Source of the DNA: Barthelona sp. PAP020
Taxonomy: Eukaryota > Metamonada: BaSk clade
DNA length: 35,706 nt
Assembly (NCBI GenBank): GCA_040182905.1
Contig: JARQWU010000089.1
Coordinates: 1-35,706, forward strand
Reading direction: 5' to 3'
Shown: positions 20,501-28,220 of the stretch, piece after piece
Layout of the letters: each line of letters begins with the position of its first letter
How positions within the stretch are numbered: position 1 is the first letter of the stretch
The notes under the pieces: model-generated
What the model was told of the DNA's origin: nothing
What the model saw: only the letters and a program-made list of their open reading frames with translations
The model's database searches: none
Position numbers and translations under genes: made by a program

Positions 20501-21000
20501 AAAAAATTCTGAAGAACCAACTCAAGACAATCAGAAGATCAAAGCGTGAAAAATTGAAAGAATATCAAAGAGTGAAGCAAAATCGCAAAGGCTCAAAAAT
20601 TGATGAGATTATTGAAGATGTGCATGATATGACAATTGCTGAAGCCGAAAAGTTGGTCGATGCTGAAAATGAGGATGCTGATGTTATTGTTAAAGATAAT
20701 GATCACATTGTAGTGATGGATAAATCTTCTTCTTATGAAGAAAAAGCGAATGATGAATATGATTCAAGTGAATCAAACACACATAAATATTATGACAAAA
20801 AGAAAAGGAATAATACCATTGAACAACCAAGACTTTATACAACAGGAAAACAATACCAACAAAGAAAGGCTGGTGGTGATAGATCAAATGATGGTTCAAA
20901 ACCAATGGCATATTTGCCATTTAATCCAAAGATACTTAATAAACGCAACAAAAGAAAAGAAAAGGGTTTTGAGCAGTTCTTCAAAAACAAAAAGAAATAA
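17524..21000 (+). CDS. RRP12: RRP12-like ribosome biogenesis HEAT protein
   Basis: An ORF of 1,158 aa from the first ATG (MDFFSEVFLQ); the ten codons before it open only with GTG. RRP12 is a karyopherin-like HEAT-repeat protein needed for maturation and nuclear export of pre-ribosomal subunits. The body is helical repeat. The C-terminal third has the family pattern: a helix run ending KFQQGVKILVERLLRKYDDE, then a Lys/Arg-rich segment (about 1000-1040), an acidic stretch, and YLPFNPKILNKRNKRKEKG near the end. This basic, acidic and basic tail is typical of nucleolar RNA-binding proteins. The overall length is close to yeast and human Rrp12 (about 1,230-1,300 aa). Another HEAT protein is possible but the tail favours RRP12. 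Its stop is 90 bp from the convergent CXC-protein stop. Confidence 0.8.
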   Translation: MDFFSEVFLQKNSSAIAQKRLGYLKLCSDVISEKQQNPSATAYFGILLNLLRMDDDFSDDDEAAIIYLLSIIVIQVPKPVIVDRFESIIRLIFDKIEKYEENSFIKYHIQVLEYVFKIVSDQIGKTVVSSKIRDLFPYCLHSNGKLRHSIHTLYKTLAESVSHSERLSKGFTQLISPFMANFTESSTSSSLTDTLYILQLVTNCFPYLNIKSYVSAKEFSSFIEYIVTEMKLSSPKVSNLIIGGYDRYFTLIQQSISDGETVSDSSLELNLNTLLKLRLHITSDEMTSHKFVNSYTNGVLSSFIYRNSQDILVDSPINSTFLERKTETCLVLLVKGVFELKKKTATQKALNYLCKLTETCFKGEGLHIETMIDKFSQFGDEMLSINYQWLWPVLFQWFSVFFRCFPAKHFEKVQPLIEKLDEIYFTFIKFLPADNAETTEELDIILPAPAARQHFFEMFSSLISNVKPSIILDLLPLGLSTENSRIYLVRALQKSSSNSQLSVFKTPLLEEVQELVSLANDSEIPEEKAEIIQLVEEIWKMFPSFCLYPIDFDEVFPSLVNSCGGTIKNASIFAPYVGIGLKNLVDTCLWEFNNNENGQKQNLSLAKGDIEGNGTALLLARSFDFARLLMLVASPAKNNKFSDSQFHQIVESISALSSVLNSEQLIKLFEIAFKTLEQSIVSEALDSGNFALDMVIAILEGMKCHIERLGSISDFSTEYLSEIKGKVIACCHSKVVSYQKKGYRCLLSLTSIVDFDFFENIDFENDLDIGSVLEGSKSYRLQLFTAVLKKLFEEENKNENFIDVVSSFIPETILGFASSSQKTRNAAIDLLNTIVICLTSQGIVVDHIVLMLLAGIDGETQHMVAASLQTVTSLLVNHKDEIKEETFTRILQVTCELFQTKSREIARPLFGLIRTIVACAKRESYEKYTADILLASLHYFTLSKKFQQGVKILVERLLRKYDDEELMKLLKSCANSEGQVITAGTERPLNVYEKILKNQLKTIRRSKREKLKEYQRVKQNRKGSKIDEIIEDVHDMTIAEAEKLVDAENEDADVIVKDNDHIVVMDKSSSYEEKANDEYDSSESNTHKYYDKKKRNNTIEQPRLYTTGKQYQQRKAGGDRSNDGSKPMAYLPFNPKILNKRNKRKEKGFEQFFKNKKK

Positions 21001-21089
21001 TTTTTTTTTCAAAAAATTAAACAGAAAGAAGATACAATACGGAATACATAAATTATAAAAATAAGCCAAACTTTTTTTTTTGTCATCTT

Positions 21090-22058
21090 CTAGGAGTTTG
21101 TCATATTTTGTGAAACAATTTTCAAAAATCTGATTGCTTCCTGCAAAATAACACGTTCATGTTGAACTTCCATCACGCTTGAATTAGGTCTGGGATTAAA
21201 TGAAAACAAATTTTGAGGTTCCATGATGGATAATGCAGAAGGAACGTTTGAATCTTCAATGTTTGACAAAGAAGATGAATGAACACCACTCAAAAGCAAA
21301 ACTTCAGACAAATGAGACAAATTATCATCTGACAACATTTGATTCAAACAAATATTCTTTGAAGAACGCAAATCACTGATTTCTTGATTGATTACAGTAT
21401 CTGGGGTAATATTGGCGTGAGAAGAAGGGATGTCAACGAGTGGAGGAATATTTTTATTTTCTTGAGGCAGTGGCAAATTCATGGAAGGAATTTCAACATC
21501 ATGATCATCATCAACAACAAAAGATTCATATTGTATAAAAGCGCTCTGTTGTGCATTGTCATCAAAATCAATAAGAAGTGGTGCAAGATTTTTTGATTTT
21601 TTACTTCTCAAAGTTGGGGCAGAAGCATTGATTTTTTCTTCTTTTTTTTTCAATTTTTGATTCTTTTTCCGTAATTCTTTCCTAACCTCGGCTAACGCTT
21701 CGCTGCCAGGTCTATTCAAACAATTTTTACATCTACATTGATCCGTACAATATACTCCCGCATCAAAACACACACAATATTTCTTCAAACAATTCGATTT
21801 TGAACAATTACACACCAATTCTTGGCTTTTTTGAACAAATGCTTCTGGATTTCTCTGCATGATTGCAGTCCTGGCTGCGCTTCGTTCATTTTCGTACTGA
21901 GGAAGATTATGGCAATCAGAGCAGATGCACATTTCATTACAATAAATACCACTTTTAAAACATTCACAATACCTACAAAAGTCGTTAGTAATTATAATTT
22001 TTGTATCAAAATACAATTTTAAACATCGAGATTTTCGACACTTACAAGTGATCACCAT
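21090..22058 (-). CDS. CXC (CRC) domain DNA-binding protein, LIN54/Tesmin/TSO1 family
   Basis: Exons 22058-22015 and 21972-21090, with a 42-nt intron removed, give 308 aa. Two cysteine-rich CXC motifs form a CRC domain at residues 5-35 (CKCRKSRCLKLYC then CECFKSGIYC) and 69-99 (CNCSKSNCLKKYC). They are joined by the family's conserved RNPEAF at 55-60. CRC proteins bind TTYGAA-type CHR elements; LIN54 is the DNA-binding subunit of the cell-cycle MuvB/DREAM complex. Unusually, the CRC domain sits at the extreme N-terminus. A Lys/Glu helix with nuclear-localisation character follows (about 110-140), then a Ser/Asn-rich tail. An upstream ATG at 22091 would add MKVIFLLRILF, which resembles a signal peptide and makes no sense for this family, so I prefer 22058. 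It is divergent from calcineurin B. Confidence 0.9.
   Translation of the reverse strand: MVITCKCRKSRCLKLYFDTKIIITNDFCRYCECFKSGIYCNEMCICSDCHNLPQYENERSAARTAIMQRNPEAFVQKSQELVCNCSKSNCLKKYCVCFDAGVYCTDQCRCKNCLNRPGSEALAEVRKELRKKNQKLKKKEEKINASAPTLRSKKSKNLAPLLIDFDDNAQQSAFIQYESFVVDDDHDVEIPSMNLPLPQENKNIPPLVDIPSSHANITPDTVINQEISDLRSSKNICLNQMLSDDNLSHLSEVLLLSGVHSSSLSNIEDSNVPSALSIMEPQNLFSFNPRPNSSVMEVQHERVILQEAIRFLKIVSQNMTNS
21973..22014 (-). other. 42-nt intron in the CXC-protein gene
   Basis: It begins GTATTT, has ACTAAC 11 nt before its 3' end and ends TTTTGTAG. Splicing restores the invariant LKLYCECF of the first CXC motif. Unspliced, the motif is broken by an insertion that happens to stay open in frame. 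Confidence 0.9.
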
Positions 22059-22081
22059 GAACAAAATTCTGAGAAGGAAAA

Positions 22082-22100
22082 TGACTTTCATATTTTTTTT
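22082..22100. promoter_or_regulatory. Back-to-back initiator-like motifs for the CXC protein and calcineurin B
   Basis: On the plus strand TTTCATATTTTTTTT (22086-22100) ends directly at the calcineurin B ATG, with the A of TCA 11 nt upstream. On the minus strand TCATTTTCC starts at 22084, its A 24 nt before the CXC-protein ATG. If both are initiators, the two transcripts would start about 8 bp apart and diverge. Confidence 0.42.
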
Positions 22101-22693
22101 ATGGGACCTCAACCATCCAATCTTTCAAACGAACAATTGAAAGATTTGCAAGAACAATCACAACGTATTTTTGTCTTGCTTCATCTTTTTTTCTAACTTT
22201 TTTAGTCACACGAGAAGAACTCGATAAACTATGGCGTAGTTTTCAAACTTTAGACCGAGACAACAATGGATCGATCGATAGAGATGAATTTGCAGCGATT
22301 CCAGATTTTAAAATGAATGAACTAAAAACTCGATTGTTGTCTTTGATGGATGTTGACCAAAACAATGGTGTTGATTTCGATGAATTTGTCCAGGCTTTTT
22401 CTTTATTTTCTCCTGCAGGAGATGTCACCCAGAAAATGAGATTTATGTTTAATGTATATGATGTGGATGGTGATGATTTCATTTCAAATGGAGAATTGTT
22501 TCAAGTTCTGAAGATGATGATAGGCAACAATCTTGGTGAGGTTCAATTGCAACAAATGGTCGACAAAACAATTGCCTTGGCTGATCTTGATGGAGACGGC
22601 AGAGTCAGTTTTGAAGAATTTTGTACTTTTTTGAATTCCAAAGATGATTTGAAGGCCATTTTCACACAAAAACTCAGAGTGGACATCAATTGA
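22101..22693 (+). CDS. CNB1: Calcineurin regulatory subunit B
   Basis: Exons 22101-22164 and 22206-22693, with a 41-nt intron removed, give 183 aa. Calcineurin B is the Ca2+-binding subunit of the Ca2+/calmodulin-dependent phosphatase. Four EF-hand loops are present: 38-49 (DRDNNGSIDRDE), 70-81, 107-118 and 148-159 (DLDGDGRVSFEE). All keep Asp at position 1 and Glu at 12; loops 2 and 3 have Asn or Asp in place of the usual Gly at position 6. ISNGELFQVLKMMIGNNL and QLQQMVDKTI are near-identical to known calcineurin B. The N-terminus MGPQPS offers Gly2 for myristoylation, as in the family. The length is slightly above the usual 170 aa. A catalytic A subunit is not in the window. Confidence 0.94.
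22165..22205 (+). other. 41-nt intron in calcineurin B
   Basis: It begins GTATTT and ends CTAACTTTTTTAG. Splicing links the short myristoylation exon to the first EF-hand (LTREELDKLWRSF) in frame. Confidence 0.9.
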
Positions 22694-22714
22694 TGTACTT
22701 TTCAATAAATTTTT

Positions 22715-22941
22715 TCACTTTTTCGTTTTTATTTTGGTTTCAAACTTTTCCATCAAAAATTCTTGTGAAGGTGGTTTGTTTGTTCTCTTTTCAAGTTTCT
22801 CCAAATCAATTTCTTTTGAGACCCCACTGTCGTTCTGGTTACTTGACATTCTTTTGGTATACTTCACCGTCTTTTGGATTCTCACCTTCTCAACCAACAA
22901 TTTTTCCCTCACTTGAATATCAATTTTGGGGGGGTTGTCAT
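22715..22941 (-). CDS. Possible small basic/helical protein, apparent frameshift at a C7 run
   Basis: On the minus strand an open frame ending in TGA at 22715 reads as a charged helical peptide, including DLEKLEKRTNKPPSQEF and MEKFETKIKTKK. Its only internal in-frame ATG (MSSNQ) would give about 44 aa. A better-placed ATG at 22941 is in another frame and stops after ten codons. The two frames meet at a run of seven C residues (plus-strand G7, 22928-22934). A one-base length difference there would give about 75 aa from 22941. This could be a sequencing error, a real mutation or slippage. The stop is only 21 nt from the convergent calcineurin B stop. I do not recognise the protein. Confidence 0.35.
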
Positions 22942-24119
22942 AAAATAAAAAGTAGTTTCTTTTGAGAGAAACACTTTGATTGTGTTATCATAAAATGATT
23001 CTTAAGACATTTCTTTTTGCAACAGCAACGTTCATCAATATTAATATTGTTTCCTTTTTTTTCTGTTTTTATAAAATACAAAGACATTTATTATTAATTG
23101 ATAATCTTCAAAAATTGATTTGCTAAAGTTTGCATTTCTATCTTTATGAAAGCCCATTGTTGTGTTTGAAAAAAAACAAAGAGACAAATCATTGAAAATG
23201 GAAATATTCAAAATTTTCAAGAATATTTTACTTTTAAAAACCTATTCAAAATATTTTATTAAGAATTTAATTTGACGTTGTAACTTAATCCATTCTTTAA
23301 TAATTATTTTCTGATAAATCTAAATAATTTTGAGTAATTACGGAATAAGAACTTTTCAAATAAAGTGAAATGTATGTTGACATTCAATGATATGAAAGGA
23401 AAGGATGAGTTTTTTAAATTGAAATAATGGATTACTATTTTCCATTTAATCCACAATCAAAATGGTTTATGTGCAAAGATGGAATTAACGTTAATAAATT
23501 TACCCAAATTTTACCAAATCATAAATATTCTGAATAAAACGATTGTTTTACTTAAACTTTATAATAAATTCTTTAAAAACAAAGAAATATGCAGGGCAGA
23601 GTTCTGTTGCATATTGTTAATTTTCAAAGGCCAAAAGAATTATGAAGAAAAGAACCTTTTTGGAAAAGATTATATGTTTAATATACGTTTTATTGTTCAA
23701 GTGTAAAAATTGAATTACTTTAAATTGGCTATTTTTTTAAACCTTTGAAAAATATTCAAAACATTTAAGAAATTCAATAAATTTATTAGAATATGTGAAG
23801 TCTTGAACAAATTTGAAAACAAAAGAGAAAACAAATATACATATCACTTTGAAATAAATGAGCTTCATTGAATTTGAAATCTGATGTTTTGAAAGCACCA
23901 AAAACAATCCTTTATCAAATAACAAAAACATCTGAAGCAACACACAAAAAAGAAGGGAAAGGTCTGAAATCCAAATAAATTCAATCAATGAAATAGAATG
24001 TGAAAAGGGGTAAAAGGAAAATTTAAAGGACATTTCCAAAACCTGTGATCTTTGACTGGAGATTTCACAAAGAAAAAAAAAATATTGCCGATTTTTATAA
24101 AAACCAAAAATTGTCTGTT
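22942..24119. other. 1.2-kb stretch without a convincing gene
   Basis: This is the longest gap in an otherwise compact locus. Only short ORFs exist. A 36-codon frame at 23427-23537 (starting MDYYFPFNPQSKWF) has coding-like residue use but ends quickly; neighbouring short frames on the same strand could be pieces of a decayed gene. A 75-codon ORF at 23479-23706 overlaps it in another frame. A frame on the minus strand at 23737-24123 is hydrophobic AT-rich translation with no ATG start. I see no repeat, tRNA or recognisable RNA. Confidence 0.45.
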
Positions 24120-25329
24120 TCAATTCTTGGCATGAGGTGGAATTAATTTTTCAATCTCATTTGGGGAATACATTTGCAACTCAGCCTCACAAAAATCAAA
24201 AAGGGGAGGAAGAGGATGATTTTGAGGCAAACTGAAATCAGGTGATCTGAGTTCATCAAAAAAGGGATGTAACAAAGCTTGTGAAGTGGAAATACGAGTG
24301 TGTGGATCATAAACCAACAATTTGGCAAGCAAATCAATGGCATCATCAGATGCCCGAAAAACACGGAAAAATCTTTTGAAATCTGTCGTTGAAATACTTG
24401 GAAATGTTGTTCTTGCTCTGTATTCAGGATTCATAGCGCGGATGTCAGCTTTGGATGGAACTCCTAACAATCGAATTATGTTAATAAGCAGTTCAACTTG
24501 ACTTTGACCATGAAACAAAACTTGTCCTGAAATCATTTCAGCGAAAACACAGCCTGCTGACCATGCATCAATGGCAAATGAATACTTGGAAGCTTGAAAA
24601 ATGAGTTCAGGTGCACGATAATATCTGGATGAAATGTAATAAACATTGTTTTGAGTTGGGACCAACTTTTTAGCTGACCCAAAATCACATACAACTAATC
24701 TTCCTGTTGAAGGATTGACTAAAATATTGTGAGGTTTGATATCACGATGACAAATACCAAGAGCATGACAATAGGCTAAGCCTCGTAACATTTGATAGGT
24801 GTACAATTTTATGAACTTCATGTGTATTGTTTGATGATTGCTTGAATAATATCTTATTATTCTTGCCAAATTCTCAGGGAAATATTCCATTACAAGATTT
24901 AAAAAAACACCGTCTGACCTGTTGGCATTTGTATAGAATGGAACAAATAATTTAACAACATTGACATGATGCAATTCCTTCATAATTTCCAATTCACGAT
25001 TTTTGTATCTTCTATCTTGAAAGACCTTTTTAATTGCAACAACTTCTGCAGTTTCAACACATTTTGCATTAAACACATGTCCAAAACTGCCTGATCCAAC
25101 AACTTGTTTAATTATAAAAGTAAAAAATTCTTCGGGTAAAAAAGGATGATTAATTTGAATTCTATCATCTTGACGATAGTCTTGATATCGATGTTGAACT
25201 ATTAATAGTTAGAAAAATAAAACCAAAAAAAATACTGCTAACATCATGCTTTCGAAGCTCACTTTCCAATTCAACAAGTGAATTTGGCGCAACTGGTGCT
25301 TCTTCAACTTCAATAACGGAATTTGGCAT
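24120..25329 (-). CDS. GSK3: Glycogen synthase kinase 3 (shaggy family)
   Basis: Exons 25329-25236 and 25198-24120, with a 37-nt intron removed, give 390 aa. This is a CMGC Ser/Thr kinase. Visible elements: Gly loop GSGSFG (66-71), catalytic Lys in VAIKK (about 88), FQDRRYKNREL typical of GSK3, HRDIKPHN (182-189), DFG (203-205), and YYISSRYYRAPE, whose second Tyr (about 219) matches the activating tyrosine Y216 of mammalian GSK3-beta. The C-terminal lobe ends HPFFDELRSP then LPPLFDF, as in the family. The N-terminal extension is acidic and lacks the RxRxxS inhibitory site of animal GSK3, so Akt-type inhibition is not expected. Primed substrates and cytosolic/nuclear action are inferred from the family. 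Confidence 0.95.
25199..25235 (-). other. 37-nt intron in GSK3
   Basis: It begins GTATTT and ends CTAACTATTAATAG. It joins the acidic N-terminal exon to the kinase exon and skips an in-frame TAA. Confidence 0.85.
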
Positions 25330-25339
25330 TTAAAAAAAA

Positions 25340-25353
25340 TTCAAGAATTGAAT
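25340..25353 (-). promoter_or_regulatory. Initiator-like ATTCAATTC upstream of GSK3
   Basis: On the minus strand ATTCAATTCTTGA precedes a T8 run. The A of TCA is 20 nt before the ATG, matching the spacing at DPM1 and the HAD gene. Confidence 0.35.
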
Positions 25354-25563
25354 GGTCTAATCTTTTTCTTCTACAGTTTCAGAAAATTATTTCAAAAAAT
25401 GAATACAATTTATTGTTGATAAAAATGTAATAATAATAAAGAAAGTAATAAACGCAAAACACCTTCATTGTCAAAATTTGGAAAAAAAATTCCTTAATGA
25501 TTGTATAAACAATAAAACAATAAAAAAAATTAGAAATATTTATAAAATATCTGAAAAAAGTCT

Positions 25564-28165
25564 CTATTTTGCACGATGTTTAACAATATCATAAATTCTC
25601 TTTAAACGTTTGGATTCTTCACGAACGGTGACATCCGGTGAATTTTTCGTGTGGTCAATCAATTGAATTATCCAATCCTTTTTATCTCTGTGTTCAGTAA
25701 GGTCCAACTGAGAGTAATATAGAGGCAACATGTCATGGACAACAGTACATAATTGCTCATACAAAGATATTTGGGTTGATTCATCTTGAATAACAAACTT
25801 TAACCAATCTACAATATGAGGAACATAAGGTTCAAAACTATCAGTACATTGGTCCCGATGAAATCCATGGAACACTGAAGAAAGGAAAACCAATAAAGAA
25901 TAACGTAAATCATTCACATGGTTAACGTGTTCAATATCATCAACATCTTCAATTGTAACAGAAAATCCAATATCACCTAAAACAGTCATGGTTTCTTCAA
26001 GATATCCCAAAAAATCCTCACCAGCAATTAACACTAAATCTCCAAGTAATTCAATATAGGAAGTACAAATATCAGGAGTCATTGCATCACTGGAAAATCC
26101 TTCGATCAATGGTTCAATCAGCTGAGGAAGATAAGGCTTTAAGACATCATCGACTGCTTTTGCGATGTCCATAATAGCACCAATCGTATGCATGACAACT
26201 AAACCACTGTTAATGTTTTGCAAACCAACACTCAAATGGCCAATCAATTCATCAGACAAATAATCCTCAAAATCTGCTCCAACTGTTAAAGCCAATCTAC
26301 CTATTAAGAGCATAATTTCATCAACAGCATCTTTGTTAGCTGCTTGAGGAATCATTGATTGCAGAATTACAATTGACTCATGCGCTTCTTTGGAAATTTT
26401 ATTTCCTAATCTTGAAATAACTTCATACAACAAAGTGCATATGTGGGTTTGATAAGTACCTGTTTCACCACTTAAATTCATTGTCTCTTCCAAACGATTG
26501 ATAAGATGAGTCATCAAATCAGTCAAAACATCAAAAGTATTAACAGCTGCAGCACGAACAACAGCAGCCATAGCCAAATAACATGATGAAAGCAGATCAA
26601 AATTAGTCTTATCTTGTTCATCAGCACGCTCCATCAAAGCAACAATAAAGTCTTTAACAAAAGGAGATAAACGGTTTGTTTCTTCATCCTTAAACTTCTC
26701 AAATCGTTTAGATAATGAATGAATTGCATAACAAACATTGGAAGCAACTCTAGCTGAATCATCTAACGACTTAAGTAATTGAGGAACAACATCTGTAACA
26801 AATTCTCCCCAACAATGACTATCATGATGCTCAAAAATTCTGGCCAAACAATATACAGAACCATCCCTGACACAAATATTTTCATCATTCATCCATTCTA
26901 ATAAATCAGGAATTGATTCATGAATAATAGAACGAATATTACTTTGAGAAGAAGGTCCTTCAATAATAGATGCAAAGGCCATGATTGCACCTGAACGATT
27001 TCTCCAGTTGGAATTATCCGAAAGATTTTCTTCCAAAAATGGTGTGACAATATCAACAATATCATCTCCAATTGCAATAGATAAATGAATTAAACAGTTT
27101 GCGGCAATTTCAACAATTGTTTGAATTTGATCATCAAAAAGATCTTCATCTTGATGTGTAAGTTTTGCACAAAGTTTAGGCACAACATTCGAAGCAAGCA
27201 TTTTGCATAATCCCAGAGATTCACGTTCCGGTTCTTCCCCATATTCAATATATTCGGCCGCAGAAAAATTAATTTCAGATTCTGTTTGCGCTACAATAGT
27301 AAAAAAATCAATACCTTGGCGAGCGATCTTTTCACTATCAATATCCATTGCAGCAAGCATCATCTCTGAAATATCTTCGGCTGTATATTCCAACAAATCA
27401 TAATACATTTCTGCCATGCCATTAATTGTTTGCAAAGCAGCTACCATACTTTTTTCATCATCAGATGAATTAATTACACCCAACAGCATGTTCGTAACAT
27501 CCTTACCTCCTTCAGGATCTTTCATTATATCTTTCAAAAACACCAAAGTGTGTTGAAGTGCTTTACAAGCCTCGAACTTCACAGAATCCTCTTCATCAGT
27601 ATCCAAACCTCTGGCAATTGAATTTAAAATATTATCAGAATATTCAACAAGATGCTTTGGATCAGATTTCTCACAAATATGTCCTAAAACAGTTAAAGCT
27701 GTTTCACGAATGAAAACAGTCTCATTGTCATAACAAGATGTCAATCTTTCCAATAAATCAGGCCATAAATTATAAGGAATCTCAACAAGAGCAATTTCAA
27801 TGACAATAGACATTGCCCCCATTCTAACTTCTAATTCATCATTACCTAAAAGAGGCAAAACGGCATCTTTGATAGACTCTCTTGAAACTTCATCAAATTG
27901 ACTCCAAGTATCAAAACAAATGACTAATTTAACCAACTCAGAAGCAAATTGACGAATATACTTGGAATCAATCTCCGTTTCCAAATTATCATCAGCAATA
28001 ACTTCCATTAGTTGCAAACAATAATTCTCAGGTGTTTCTTTACCCCATCCCAAAAACCTTTCATGAATTGAAGTGTCTAAACAATTAGAGAAAATAAAAT
28101 GTAACTTACATACCCCCTTTAAAAGCAGTGACCAATAATGCCACAATCTCTTCAACAGAGCTCAT
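25564..28165 (-). CDS. KPNB1: Importin subunit beta-1 (karyopherin beta-1)
   Basis: Exons 28165-28114 and 28076-25564, with a 37-nt intron removed, give 854 aa, close to the 876 aa of human importin beta-1. It carries importin-alpha-bound or direct cargo through nuclear pores and releases it on RanGTP binding. The protein is HEAT repeats throughout. Landmark segments match the family: EIPYNLWPDLLERL, LDTDEEDSVKFEACKALQ, NWRNRSGAIMAFASIIEGP and ARVASNVCYAIHSLSKRFE. The acidic loop of the eighth HEAT repeat is reduced: human importin beta has a run of Asp before DW, while here HQDEDLFDDQ has fewer acidic residues and no Trp. The first exon (MSSVEEIVALLVTAFKG) supplies the expected N-terminal helix. 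It is divergent from RPC2, with 55 bp between start codons. Confidence 0.93.
28077..28113 (-). other. 37-nt intron in importin beta-1
   Basis: It begins GTATGTAAGT and ends CTAATTGTTTAG. It splits codon 18, giving Asp on splicing. The alternative unspliced start is GTG-independent only through an out-of-frame upstream region. Confidence 0.87.
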
Positions 28166-28187
28166 AAAAACGAAAGAAAAATATTAC

Positions 28188-28201
28188 TTTTCATATTTTT
28201 T
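28188..28201 (+). promoter_or_regulatory. Initiator-like TTTTCATATTTTTT upstream of RPC2
   Basis: Nearly identical to the motif directly before calcineurin B (TTTCATATTTTTTTT). The A of TCA is 28 nt before the RPC2 ATG, inside the 55-bp divergent promoter shared with importin beta-1. Confidence 0.45.
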
Positions 28202-28220
28202 CGGATTTGTTATTGCATCA

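Noticed and set aside
22059-22091. Upstream ATG at 22091 extending the CXC protein by a hydrophobic MKVIFLLRILF leader
   Set aside because: A signal-like leader is implausible on a nuclear DNA-binding protein. It would leave only 9 bp to the calcineurin B start, and the leader is what the AT-rich promoter translates to.
22690-22965. 91-codon plus-strand ORF after calcineurin B
   Set aside because: It is antisense to the more coding-like minus frame in the same place and is rich in Phe and Ser, as expected of a shadow.
23737-24123. 128-codon hydrophobic ORF downstream of GSK3
   Set aside because: It opens with TTG, overlaps the GSK3 stop, and has composition typical of translated AT-rich DNA, with no motif.
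28128-28220. N-terminal extension of RPC2 by 31 codons
   Set aside because: The extension has no ATG (opens with GTG) and overlaps exon 1 and the promoter of importin beta. The family N-terminus aligns from MDDVLKPVNTV.
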